Source: CAYGWP01 sp964353455
GTDB taxonomy: Bacteria > Planctomycetota > Phycisphaerae > FEN-1346
Length of the DNA: 11,473 nucleotides
Assembly (NCBI GenBank): GCA_964353455.1
Contig: CAYGWP010000446.1
Coordinates: 1-11,473, forward strand
Reading direction: 5' to 3'
The notes beneath the pieces are model-generated. The model ran no database searches, was not told the origin of the DNA, and was given only the letters and a program-made list of their open reading frames with translations. Of the stretch, positions 1-6,031 are shown one piece after another (position 1 is the stretch's first letter; every line of letters starts with the position of its first letter). The position numbers were made by a program, and so were the translations under genes.

Positions 1-772
1 CCGTCGGCATGTCGCCGACCTCGTCGAGGAAGAGTGTCCCGCCGTCGGCGTGCTCGAAGCGGCCTTTGCGGGTGGCCAGCGCCCCGGTGAACGCCCCCTT
101 CTCGTGTCCGAAGAGTTCGCTCTCCAGGATGCCCTCGCTCAGGGCCGCGCAGTTGAGGGCCACGAAGTTATGGTCCTTGCGTGGCGAGTTATTGTGGAGC
201 GCCTTGGCGATGAGTTCCTTGCCCGTGCCGCTCTCGCCCTCGATGAGGACCGTGGCGTCGGTGGGAGCGATCTGTCGGCATATCTGGATGATGCGTCCCA
301 TGGCGGTGGACTGGCCGATGATGCCCTCGAATCCGAAGCGTTCCTGGAGTTGCTCGGAGAGTTGCTCGGTGCGGCGGACGAGGCGGCGGTGTTCGAGGGC
401 CTTGGCCGCGCGGTCCCTGAGTTCCGAGAGGTTAAGGGGCTTCGTGATGTAGTCGGATGCGCCCTCGCGGATGGCCTCGACGGCGGTCTCGATCGTGCCG
501 TGGCCGGTGATCATGATGACCTCGGCCGCCGGGTCGATGCGGCGGGCCTCGCGCAGGATGTCCATGCCCGTCACATCGTGCATCACGAGGTCGGTGATGA
601 CGAGGTCGAAGGAATCGTCCTCCAGGACCTCCAGCGCCCTCTGCGGCTCGGTGACGACGACGCACGAGTGCCCGATTCGCGTGAGGGCCTCGGCAACGGC
701 GTCGGCCTGTGGCCGGTCGTCCTCGACGATGAGGATGCGGCGATGGGCGTCGGTGGCGATTTTATCGGTCAT
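1..772 (-). CDS. NtrC-family sigma-54-dependent response regulator (3' end cut by window edge)
   Basis: The visible N-terminal part (about 257 residues) is a receiver domain followed by the start of a sigma-54-interacting AAA+ ATPase domain. In the receiver, acidic residues E17/D18/D19 precede the phospho-acceptor D61 (ITDLVMHD), with conserved T89 and K111 (YITKPL). The ATPase part shows Walker A GESGTGKE near residue 179 and the GAFTGA loop that contacts sigma-54; the window ends after LFLDEVGDMPT, so Walker B is present, while the rest of the ATPase and any helix-turn-helix lie outside. Two adjacent ATGs (775 and 772) could start it; neither has a strong ribosome site. By family knowledge it binds an upstream activating site and drives open-complex formation when phosphorylated. 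The partner is almost certainly the kinase encoded just upstream (951-1781). The family call is very secure; the controlled process cannot be told. Confidence 0.95.
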   Translation of the reverse strand, partial: MTDKIATDAHRRILIVEDDRPQADAVAEALTRIGHSCVVVTEPQRALEVLEDDSFDLVITDLVMHDVTGMDILREARRIDPAAEVIMITGHGTIETAVEAIREGASDYITKPLNLSELRDRAAKALEHRRLVRRTEQLSEQLQERFGFEGIIGQSTAMGRIIQICRQIAPTDATVLIEGESGTGKELIAKALHNNSPRKDHNFVALNCAALSEGILESELFGHEKGAFTGALATRKGRFEHADGGTLFLDEVGDMPT

Positions 773-806
773 CATTTCACTTCGTGCGTTTCATTGCCTG
801 CCATTT

Positions 807-931
807 TACCGCAGAGGCCGCAGAGGTCGCGGAGAAAGAATCAGCAGATATTGATAACAACAAGAACAAGTGTTTCTGCTGTTTTTCCCCACCCTTCGTC
901 TTTCTCTGCGTTCTCTGCGGCCTCTGCGGTA
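807..931. repeat. Inverted-repeat element with GCAGAGG-rich arms
   Basis: Two 33-nt arms (807-839 and 899-931) are reverse complements with three mismatches and enclose an AT-richer 59-nt centre. The arms are built on the unit CCGCAGAGG. It lies in the gap between the kinase stop (951) and the regulator start (775), so it must be transcribed if the two genes form an operon, and would fold into a long hairpin. No transposase is present; a small non-autonomous dispersed element is the likeliest nature. Similar GCAGAGG repeats are recalled from other planctomycete-type genomes, which is memory and not a search result. Confidence 0.85.
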
Positions 932-950
932 GAGAGGAAGTGCAGAGGCA

Positions 951-1781
951 TCAACTTGCGTCGGCGGCAGGCAGGCGGATCGTAAACCGCGTGCCGCGAC
1001 CCGGTTCGCTGTGAACCTCGATGGTGCCCTGGTGTTCCTGTATGATCCGGCGGACGGTCGGCAGCCCCAGGCCGGTTCCGCCCGGCCGGGTAGAGTAATA
1101 CGGGGCGAAGATCTTGTCCAGATCCTCCGGCTTGATGCCCGTGCCGGTGTCGGTGATGTGGAGGCACAGGCTGCGGCGCTCCCGTTCGGCGGTGATAAGG
1201 AGTTCGCCGCCGTTGGGCATGGCGGCCTCGGCGTTCAGGATGAGGTTCGAGACGGCCTGCTTGAGGAGGTCGGCATCGACGGCCGCAGGCGGCAGGTCGC
1301 CGGGGAGGCCCGTGCGGACCTGGATTCCGGACCGCAGGAGCCTGTCGCGGTAGAAGGCCGCCGCGTCCTCGATGATCGGCCCGATGGGCTGGACGACGGG
1401 GCGGATCTCGTGCCTGCCTGCGAAGCGGAGAAAATCGTCGAGGATCGTCTGGAGTCGGACGGCCTCTTCCTGGAGCGTCGAGAGGCGCGCGATGAGATGC
1501 GTGTCGGCCGCCTGGCCGGGCTTCGCCCCGGCGTAGCCGGGCCGCTCGAGGTCCTCGCGCAGGAGTTGAAGGTTCAGCGTGAGCGTGGAGAGGGGGTTGC
1601 GGATTTCGTGCGCGAGGCCGCCGGTGAGTGTGCCGACCTCGGCGAGGTGCGCGGCCTGCCGGGCGCGGCGTTCGCCTTCCAGCGCCCGCCGCCTGGCCCC
1701 CCTGGCGAACAGCAAGGCGACTGGGACGGTCAGCAGGATGCCGGCCAGCAATCCGAGCCCGAATTCCAGGATCGCCTGCAA
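951..1781 (-). CDS. NtrB-like membrane-anchored sensor histidine kinase
   Basis: A 276-residue histidine kinase that should autophosphorylate and pass the phosphate to the NtrC-type regulator encoded next. One membrane segment (about residues 5-27) leads through a short basic linker straight into the dimerisation/phospho-acceptor domain with H58 in LAHEIRNPL. The ATPase domain has the N box (VSNLILNAEAAM, about 177-188), the D box (DTGTGI, from 211), the F-box region IFAPYYSTR and the G2 box GGTGLGL (234-240). No PAS, HAMP or periplasmic domain fits before H58, so the signal must come through the membrane segment or a partner. The start is TTG at 1781, chosen because AAGGAGG sits about 5 nt upstream. 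It lies downstream of pnp and upstream of the regulator, separated from each by an inverted-repeat element. Family call secure; stimulus unknown. Confidence 0.95.
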   Translation of the reverse strand: MQAILEFGLGLLAGILLTVPVALLFARGARRRALEGERRARQAAHLAEVGTLTGGLAHEIRNPLSTLTLNLQLLREDLERPGYAGAKPGQAADTHLIARLSTLQEEAVRLQTILDDFLRFAGRHEIRPVVQPIGPIIEDAAAFYRDRLLRSGIQVRTGLPGDLPPAAVDADLLKQAVSNLILNAEAAMPNGGELLITAERERRSLCLHITDTGTGIKPEDLDKIFAPYYSTRPGGTGLGLPTVRRIIQEHQGTIEVHSEPGRGTRFTIRLPAADAS

Positions 1782-1833
1782 GCGGGCCTCCTTCGAGGGT
1801 TCGACGCTGGTGCTCTGTCGCGCCTCAATTCAA

Positions 1834-1924
1834 GGGTGGCACGGCCACGCTTTGCTGTTGCGTGGCCGTGGCTGCCCCCGGGCGAGAGACCACGGCCACG
1901 CAGAACAGCGTGGCCGTGCCACCC
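1834..1924. repeat. Nested inverted-repeat element (GTGGCACGGCCACGC type)
   Basis: A perfect 18-bp outer inverted repeat (1834-1851 with 1907-1924) encloses a perfect 13-bp inner one (1859-1871 with 1890-1902) around an 18-nt loop. The same core CACGGCCACGC occurs four times in alternating orientation. It lies between the pnp stop and the kinase start. In RNA it would form a very stable stem, but no U-tract follows on either strand, so a classical terminator is unlikely; it could stabilise the 3' end of the pnp transcript or separate it from the kinase message. It is unrelated in sequence to the element at 807-931. Confidence 0.85.
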
Positions 1925-1928
1925 GGCT

Positions 1929-1946
1929 ACTCATCATTTGACGAGT
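1929..1946 (-). other. Small hairpin just downstream of pnp
   Basis: Eight-base arms (1929-1936 and 1939-1946) pair with one G-T mismatch position around a two-base loop, starting about 10 nt after the pnp stop codon. No run of U follows in the pnp transcript, so calling it an intrinsic terminator is not supported. It may simply be part of the 3' untranslated structure leading into the larger nested hairpin. Confidence 0.35.
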
Positions 1947-1955
1947 GACAAAGAA

Positions 1956-4067
1956 CTAGGCCTTCTTCGCCGCGTCGGCCTCTTCTTTAAGGACCGCCTT
2001 CCGCGAGAGTTTGACGCGGCCGGTGTCGTCGATGGCGATAACCTTGACGCGGACCGTGTCGCCCAACTTGACGACGTCCTCGACCTTCTTGACGTACTTG
2101 TCGGAGAGTTCCGACACGTGGCACATGCCGTCTTGGCCGGGCATGATTTCGATGAACGCCCCGAAGTCCTTCACGGAGACGACGGTGCCGGTGTAGGTGC
2201 GGCCGAGTTCGACCTCGGCCGTCAGGCTGAGGATGGCGTCGCGGGCCTTCTCGGCGGCCTCGACATCGACGCTGGACACGGTGACCGTGCCGTCGTCCTC
2301 GATCTCGATGCGTGCGCCGGTGCTGGCTTCGAGGGCCTTGATTGTCTTGCCGCCGGGGCCGATGACTTTGCCGATCTTATCGGGGTTGATCTTGATCTGG
2401 AGGAGGCGCGGGGCGTGGCGGCTGATCTCGGCCCGCGGGGCGGCTATCGTCGCCAGCATCACCTTCAGGATGTCCATGCGGACCTTGCGGGCCTGCTCGA
2501 TGGCCTTGCGGCAGACATCAAGTGAAATGCTCCGAATCTTCAGGTCCAACTGGATGCCCGTCACGCCGCGCTGCGTGCCGGCCACCTTGAAGTCCATGTC
2601 GCCGACGTTGTCTTCCTCGCCCTGGATGTCAACGAGGAGGAGGTCCTTCGCGCCCTCGCTGATGCGGCCGATCGAGACGCCCGCCACGGGGTCCTTGATC
2701 GGGACGCCCGCGTCCATCAGGCTCAGCGTTGCGCCGCACGCGGTGGCCATGCTGGACGAGCCGTTGGATTCCATGATGTCGGAGACGATGCGGATGGTGT
2801 AGGGGAACTGCCCGTCGGCCGGGAGGACGCCGGCAAGGCTCTTCTCGGCCAGGGCCCCGTGTCCGATGTCGCGGCGCGAGGCGCCGCGGATCATCTTCAC
2901 TTCGCCCACCGAGAAGGGGGGGAAGTTATAGTGCAGCATGAACGACTTCTTGTACTCTTCGAGGAGGCCGTCGATGATCTGCTGGTCTTCGCCGGTCCCG
3001 AGGGTGGTGATGACGAGGGCCTGCGTTTCGCCGCGGGTGAAGAGGGCCGACCCGTGTGTGCGCGGCAGGACGCCGACCTCGCAGGTGACGGGCCTCAGTT
3101 CGTCGGGCCGGCGGCCGTCGGTCCGCTCGCCCGAAAGGAGCATCCGCCGGATGAGGCGGTCCTCGACGCGGTACCACGCGAGTTTCAGGTCGGCCTCGGT
3201 CCACTCTGTGGCCCGGCCTTCGCCCACGAGGACGGCCTCGGCGGCCCGGTCGTAGATGTCGTCGCACGCCTTGCCGCGGGCGGTCTTGCCGTGGATGTGC
3301 TTGGCGGCCTGGAGTTCATTGAGGAAAGATTTTTCGATCCGCTCTTCGAGGGCCGAGACGTCCTTGGGGCCCGCGAACGGAATCTTCGGTGCGCCGGCCT
3401 TCTCGACGAGTTCTTGCTGCATCTCGATGACGGTCCGGATGGCGTCCTGGGCGAAGGCGAGGGCCTCGACGACCTTTTCTTCGGGGACCTCCTGTGCGCT
3501 GGCCTCCGTCATGTTGATCTCACCGTCGAGGCCGGCCACGATCAGTTCCATCTGCGCGGCGTCGCGCTGGGTGTGCGTGGGGTTGAGGATCAACTCCCCC
3601 TGGGCCAGGGCCATGCGGGCCGCGCCGATCGGACCCTGCCACGGAATCGGCGAGAGGGAGAGGGCGGCGCTCGCCCCGATCAACGACAGCATGTCGGGAT
3701 CGTTCTCCTGGTCGGCCGACAGCACCAGCGCGATGACCTGGACCTCGTCCATGTATCCGTCGGGGAAGAGCGGCCGGAGGGGCCGGTCTATCATGCGGCA
3801 GGTCAGGGTTTCCTTCGTCGAGGGGCGGCCTTCGCGCTTGAAGAAGCCGCCGGGTATCTTCCCGGCGGCATATGTCATTTCCCGATATTCGACCGTCAGG
3901 GGAAAGAAATCGATGCCCGCCCGCGGCTGGGCACGCACGGCCGTCACGAGGACAACCGTGTCGCCGTACCGCACAACGGCGCTGCCATGCGCCTGCCTGG
4001 CCATCTGACCCGTCTCGATGCTCAGCGTACGACCCGCGATCTGCCGTTCCACTCTCACCGCTGCCAT
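1956..4067 (-). CDS. pnp: Polyribonucleotide nucleotidyltransferase (PNPase)
   Basis: PNPase degrades RNA 3'-to-5' by phosphorolysis, releasing nucleoside diphosphates; in the cytoplasm it works as a ring-shaped trimer, often with a degradosome. The 703 residues match the usual bacterial length. Domains in order: first RNase PH-like domain (about 10-140, with FFKREGRP at 75-82), an alpha-helical linker (about 240-310), the catalytic second RNase PH-like domain (about 320-545), a KH domain (about 554-610, IGKVIGPGGKTIK) and an S1 domain (about 620-690). Active-site features visible are RGASRRDIGHG, SNGSSSMATACG and the acidic set D486, D490 and D492 in GEEDNVGDMDFKVAGT. The ATG at 4067 is preceded by GGAGG at 6 nt. 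It follows rpsO, the conserved order in many bacteria. The protein ends soon after the S1 domain with a short Ala/Lys tail. Nothing suggests loss of function. Confidence 0.99.
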   Translation of the reverse strand: MAAVRVERQIAGRTLSIETGQMARQAHGSAVVRYGDTVVLVTAVRAQPRAGIDFFPLTVEYREMTYAAGKIPGGFFKREGRPSTKETLTCRMIDRPLRPLFPDGYMDEVQVIALVLSADQENDPDMLSLIGASAALSLSPIPWQGPIGAARMALAQGELILNPTHTQRDAAQMELIVAGLDGEINMTEASAQEVPEEKVVEALAFAQDAIRTVIEMQQELVEKAGAPKIPFAGPKDVSALEERIEKSFLNELQAAKHIHGKTARGKACDDIYDRAAEAVLVGEGRATEWTEADLKLAWYRVEDRLIRRMLLSGERTDGRRPDELRPVTCEVGVLPRTHGSALFTRGETQALVITTLGTGEDQQIIDGLLEEYKKSFMLHYNFPPFSVGEVKMIRGASRRDIGHGALAEKSLAGVLPADGQFPYTIRIVSDIMESNGSSSMATACGATLSLMDAGVPIKDPVAGVSIGRISEGAKDLLLVDIQGEEDNVGDMDFKVAGTQRGVTGIQLDLKIRSISLDVCRKAIEQARKVRMDILKVMLATIAAPRAEISRHAPRLLQIKINPDKIGKVIGPGGKTIKALEASTGARIEIEDDGTVTVSSVDVEAAEKARDAILSLTAEVELGRTYTGTVVSVKDFGAFIEIMPGQDGMCHVSELSDKYVKKVEDVVKLGDTVRVKVIAIDDTGRVKLSRKAVLKEEADAAKKA

Positions 4068-4125
4068 TGTTCGCCTCCGTGATGGTTCCTGATCCGTTGA
4101 CTCCCCACCGCCGACCGAAAGACAG

Positions 4126-4172
4126 AGTTTCAGGTTTCAAGTTACAAGTTCAAGCACTTGAAACCTGAAACT
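4126..4172 (-). other. 16-bp hairpin in the rpsO-pnp intergenic region
   Basis: The arms 4126-4141 and 4157-4172 are perfect reverse complements with a 15-nt loop. The stem lies between the rpsO stop and the pnp start, where enterobacteria carry a terminator and an RNase III processing hairpin that governs pnp autoregulation. No U-tract follows here, so processing or stability is more plausible than termination. The arms are repeats of a TTTCAAG/CTTGAAA unit, so this could equally be a dispersed simple repeat that landed here. Confidence 0.6.
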
Positions 4173-4185
4173 TGAAACTTCCGTT

Positions 4186-4446
4186 CTATTTACGTATTCC
4201 GAGCCGCTCGATGACCGCCTGGTACCGCGCGCGGTCCTCGCTTGCTAGGTACTTGAGGAGGCTGGCCCTGCGGCCGACCATCTTCAGGAGGCCGCGCCGG
4301 GAGGAGTGGTCCTTCAGGTGCCCCTTCAGGTGGCCCGTCAGGTGGTTGATCCGCTCCGTCAGGAGTGCCACCTGGACTTCCGGCGATCCCGTATCGCCCT
4401 CGTGGACCCGATACTGCTGGATGATCTCCTGCTTCTTCGTCGCCAT
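4186..4446 (-). CDS. rpsO: 30S ribosomal protein S15
   Basis: This is a small-subunit protein that binds the central domain of 16S rRNA early in 30S assembly. At 86 residues it has the length of bacterial S15 and carries the family features: HEGDTGSPEVQVALLTERI (19 residues from H15), then HLKGHLKDHSSRRGLLKMV with the conserved His/Asp/Ser-Ser-Arg-Arg rRNA contacts, then RRASLLKYL and a C-terminal IRK. The ATG at 4446 follows AAGGAG with a 6-nt spacer. It stands immediately before pnp, separated by a hairpin-bearing gap of about 118 nt, so the two are probably co-transcribed. A candidate promoter lies about 105 nt upstream, leaving a leader in which S15 autoregulation, known in several bacteria, would be possible; no specific leader fold was proven here. 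Confidence 0.99.
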   Translation of the reverse strand: MATKKQEIIQQYRVHEGDTGSPEVQVALLTERINHLTGHLKGHLKDHSSRRGLLKMVGRRASLLKYLASEDRARYQAVIERLGIRK

Positions 4447-4551
4447 GCATCTCTCCTTGCCGCACTTGGGCGTCGGGATGCGACCGCTCCCGCGCCTGCC
4501 TGGTTGTCGGAAACCCGCCTCAGAGTTCCTTTCGGTCGCTATGAAGCACGA

Positions 4552-4580
4552 AGTTTACCCGAAATGGCGACGCAACGCAA
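4552..4580 (-). promoter_or_regulatory. Candidate sigma-70 promoter of rpsO
   Basis: TTGCGT (4575-4580) and TAAACT (4552-4557) are separated by 17 nt. Match to consensus is moderate for the -10 and weak for the -35. The position, just beyond the stop of the preceding gene and about 105 nt before rpsO, suits the head of the rpsO-pnp unit. Confidence 0.35.
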
Positions 4581-4593
4581 TAGCGGGCGCTGC

Positions 4594-5073
4594 CTACTCG
4601 AAACTTATGTCCGGCTTATGGGTGGCGCTGAAGAGTTGCAGTTCCTCATCATAGGATCCCGGGAACCGTTCCGCCGGAACCAGGATGCGGGCTTCCATCG
4701 CACTGCCGGTCGTCCGCTCGATCGCGATGACGCCGACGCAGCCGGGGCCCTTGTCGGGGAACAGCATTTTTCGTTTAGCGATGGCGCTCTCGGTCTTGCG
4801 GTCCAGCGTGTCGGCATAGAACGCGATCCATTTGTATTGTGCAGGGATGGCCATTACCTGGGGAATCGCCTTGATGGCGTCGGCCGCTCTTCGCTTTATC
4901 TCAACGATGTGAACATCCCCGACGCCGGCGCGATCCACAACGAGAAGATCAACCTGCCGGTCAGGCGTAGGCCACGGCGCATCCCAGTAAACAGACGGCA
5001 GAAGAAGGCGCCGGATCATACACTGTGACACCGGCTCCTTCGCGCGTTCGTACAGCCGCTGCGTTTCAGTCAT
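4594..5073 (-). CDS. Putative PD-(D/E)XK nuclease-like protein
   Basis: A 159-residue soluble protein not recognised as a named family. Its centre shows a strand-turn-strand pattern typical of the restriction-endonuclease fold: D42 in RQVDLLVVD, then a second strand VHIVEIKRR holding E58 and K60, i.e. D-x15-E-x-K. A following helix (about 62-77) and the strand YKWIAFYAD also fit. The start is the ATG at 5073, not the longer reading from 5139, because the family-like region begins there, GGAG lies about 8 nt upstream, and it overlaps the end of the upstream HEPN-like gene by 8 nt (ATGACTGA), which suggests translational coupling. A nucleic-acid-cleaving role within a two-gene module is inference; a non-catalytic member or binding partner remains possible. 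The stretch has a visibly less GC-rich composition than rpsO-pnp and the ferredoxin operon. Confidence 0.6.
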   Translation of the reverse strand: MTETQRLYERAKEPVSQCMIRRLLLPSVYWDAPWPTPDRQVDLLVVDRAGVGDVHIVEIKRRAADAIKAIPQVMAIPAQYKWIAFYADTLDRKTESAIAKRKMLFPDKGPGCVGVIAIERTTGSAMEARILVPAERFPGSYDEELQLFSATHKPDISFE

Positions 5074-5494
5074 GGCTCCGCTCCGCTCTTGCGATTTCCT
5101 TGAAATGCTTGTAAGCCCACGTTGCGAACCTCTCCACATTCAGTTGAGCCCTTCTGACATCATCGTTCAGGTCCAGCCGCTTGTCACCGTAGGCAAATAC
5201 GGTCTTCCTGGCGATAAGCCACGAAAGGTGATTGAGCCCGGCCGGATCGATTCCTCTCGATGCACAGAGACGGCGCAGGGCGTCAACGGCAGCTAGGTGA
5301 TCCTGATCCTTGCTGCGGCGTCCCGTGCACGCGAGCATCAAGGCGTCGCCGAGCGAGATTGCCGCGTGCACGGCAAGCAGGGCGACGGCATTTCCGTGAG
5401 CCTCCAGGTTGACGGCCAGAACCCGCATGGCTTGCAGGAAGCCATCTGACCGCGACCGGTGGTGCAGCATCTTCGCCCTGTCAACCGATTCCAT
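5066..5494 (-). CDS. HEPN-like domain protein
   Basis: A 142-residue, almost wholly alpha-helical protein resembling HEPN-domain proteins. It has the long amphipathic helices (about 17-32 and 35-57, with GNAVALLAVHAAISLGDALM), a mid-protein KDQDHLAAVDALRRL helix, and the motif ARKTVFAYG (95-103) followed by a last helix with ERFATWAYKHF. Many HEPN proteins are RNases or partners in toxin-antitoxin and defence systems, but the canonical R-x4-6-H catalytic motif is not evident: an aromatic/Ala-Tyr-Gly sequence stands where the His would be. This resembles the non-catalytic branch of the fold. ATG at 5494 is taken as start; ATG at 5470 has a better upstream purine run (AGGG) and is a real alternative. 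Its end overlaps the PD-(D/E)XK-like gene, so the two are likely made together. HEPN assignment is from sequence pattern only. Confidence 0.65.
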   Translation of the reverse strand: MESVDRAKMLHHRSRSDGFLQAMRVLAVNLEAHGNAVALLAVHAAISLGDALMLACTGRRSKDQDHLAAVDALRRLCASRGIDPAGLNHLSWLIARKTVFAYGDKRLDLNDDVRRAQLNVERFATWAYKHFKEIARAERSHD

Positions 5495-5548
5495 GATGCA
5501 CAGGCGCCGTTCTTAGTGACTTCCTCCAGGGGCATCGCTGTCGTATTC

Positions 5549-5577
5549 ATACTACCTCGTACTGTTGGGGCCCTCAA
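5549..5577 (-). promoter_or_regulatory. Candidate promoter of the HEPN-nuclease pair
   Basis: TTGAGG (5572-5577) and TAGTAT (5549-5554) are separated by exactly 17 nt. It lies just past the recognisable Doc remnant and about 50 nt before the HEPN-like gene, so the pair could be transcribed independently of the antitoxin. Each hexamer matches consensus at four of six positions, which can arise by chance. Confidence 0.35.
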
Positions 5578-5692
5578 GAGGCAACTTGGCCTTCCCGCGT
5601 GGCGTATCATGTACAGCGGGCGTGCCGCCGTAGAGGTCGATCTGGTCACTATGAATCAGCAGGACCTCTTCGAGCGAGAGGAAGTTGGGCAC
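5552..5692 (-). pseudogene. Doc/Fic-family (death-on-curing) toxin remnant, truncated
   Basis: Starting at GTG 5692, six bases after the antitoxin stop, the frame reads PNFLSLEEVLLIHSDQIDLYGG, then TP: this is the characteristic N-terminus of Doc-type toxins (F-L-x-L-E-E-V-L-x-I-H-x-D-Q-I-x-x-Y-G-G). From about codon 26 the family pattern (normally V-R-D-x-G-L-L-E-S-A-L) is lost, and the frame stops at 46 residues. The Fic motif HPFxDGNKR is absent here and in the other frames of this stretch. Intact Doc proteins modify EF-Tu and are about 120-130 residues long, so this copy cannot be active. The spacing to the antitoxin is that of an intact operon, so the toxin was lost in place, with the HEPN pair now occupying the DNA downstream. 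Confidence 0.75.
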
Positions 5693-5698
5693 GGCCGG

Positions 5699-5926
5699 TC
5701 ACTCCGCCAAGCGCTTCAGGTCGTCGCCGTACTTCCGGTTGATCTTCCTGAGCGATGCGCGGAGCCTCTCCCGCCGCTTCTTGTCGCGCAGGGGGCTGAC
5801 AAGCAGCCGGTCGCCGTCGGTCGCCAGTTCCAGCGGCGTATCGGTGGTGATGCGCAGCAGGTCCAGAACGGGTTTGTCGATCACCAGCGCCAGGCTGTTG
5901 CCGTGTTTGATCAGATTCTTGGTCAT
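5699..5926 (-). CDS. AbrB/MazE/SpoVT-type antitoxin
   Basis: A 75-residue swapped-hairpin DNA-binding protein: MTKNLIKHGNSLALVIDKPVL fits the AbrB/MazE fold (K-x-G-N-S-x-A-x-x-I-x-K-x-x-L), followed by LLRITTDTPLEL, a short strand region DGDRLLVSPL and a basic C-terminal helix with RKINRKYGDDLKRLAE. Such proteins bind their own promoter through the N-terminal domain and neutralise a toxin with the C-terminal tail; this subtype is typically followed by a Doc toxin, and the remains of one begin six bases downstream. The start at 5926 is chosen because GGAGGAG lies 7 nt upstream and because a longer reading from 5983 would run through the promoter. It is intact although its toxin is broken, so it is now an orphan regulator or may guard against a toxin elsewhere. 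Confidence 0.85.
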   Translation of the reverse strand: MTKNLIKHGNSLALVIDKPVLDLLRITTDTPLELATDGDRLLVSPLRDKKRRERLRASLRKINRKYGDDLKRLAE

Positions 5927-5944
5927 GGGACTGCTCCTCCTACC

Positions 5945-5983
5945 GTGTACACAAAGTATATACGACTTTTCGGCCGGCGACAA
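5945..5983 (-). promoter_or_regulatory. Antitoxin promoter with palindromic operator candidates
   Basis: TTGTCG (5978-5983) and TATACT (5955-5960) are separated by 17 nt, a good sigma-70 match. Two 8-bp perfect palindromes, GTATATAC (5956-5963) and GTGTACAC (5945-5952), overlap the -10 and the expected start point with centres 11 bp apart, close to one helical turn. That layout suits autorepression by the dimeric antitoxin encoded about 20 nt downstream. Confidence 0.65.
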
Positions 5984-6031
5984 GGGGCGACACCAGGAAA
6001 TCCGGGAAGAGAAGCAATAGCGGATTTCGCA

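Noticed and set aside
807..931. Possible CRISPR repeats
   Set aside because: There are only two arms in inverted orientation with one spacer-like centre; CRISPR repeats are direct, and no cas genes are present.
50..985. Long open frame on the plus strand opposite the two-component genes
   Set aside because: It is antisense to the clear receiver/ATPase gene and has low-complexity composition with no domain; high GC at third positions keeps such frames open.
1834..1865. TGGCAC...TTGC as a possible sigma-54 promoter
   Set aside because: The spacing between the GG and GC elements is about four bases too long, and the bases belong to the perfect inverted repeat.
1011..2525. 504-codon plus-strand frame
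   Set aside because: Runs antisense across both the histidine kinase and pnp, two unmistakable genes, and has no recognisable motif.
2859..4082. 407-codon plus-strand frame
   Set aside because: Antisense shadow of pnp, with a protein of typical shadow composition.
5074..5139. Extended N-terminus of the PD-(D/E)XK-like protein
   Set aside because: It would overlap the HEPN-like gene by over 70 bases and has Ser/Arg-rich shadow composition; the ATG at 5073 has a ribosome site and a coupling overlap.
5338..5649. 103-codon minus-strand frame overlapping the HEPN-like gene and Doc remnant
   Set aside because: It crosses the junction in a different frame, shows no Doc or other family pattern, and lacks support beyond being open.
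5927..5983. Extended N-terminus of the antitoxin
   Set aside because: These codons coincide with the promoter and palindromes, and the ribosome site fits only the start at 5926.
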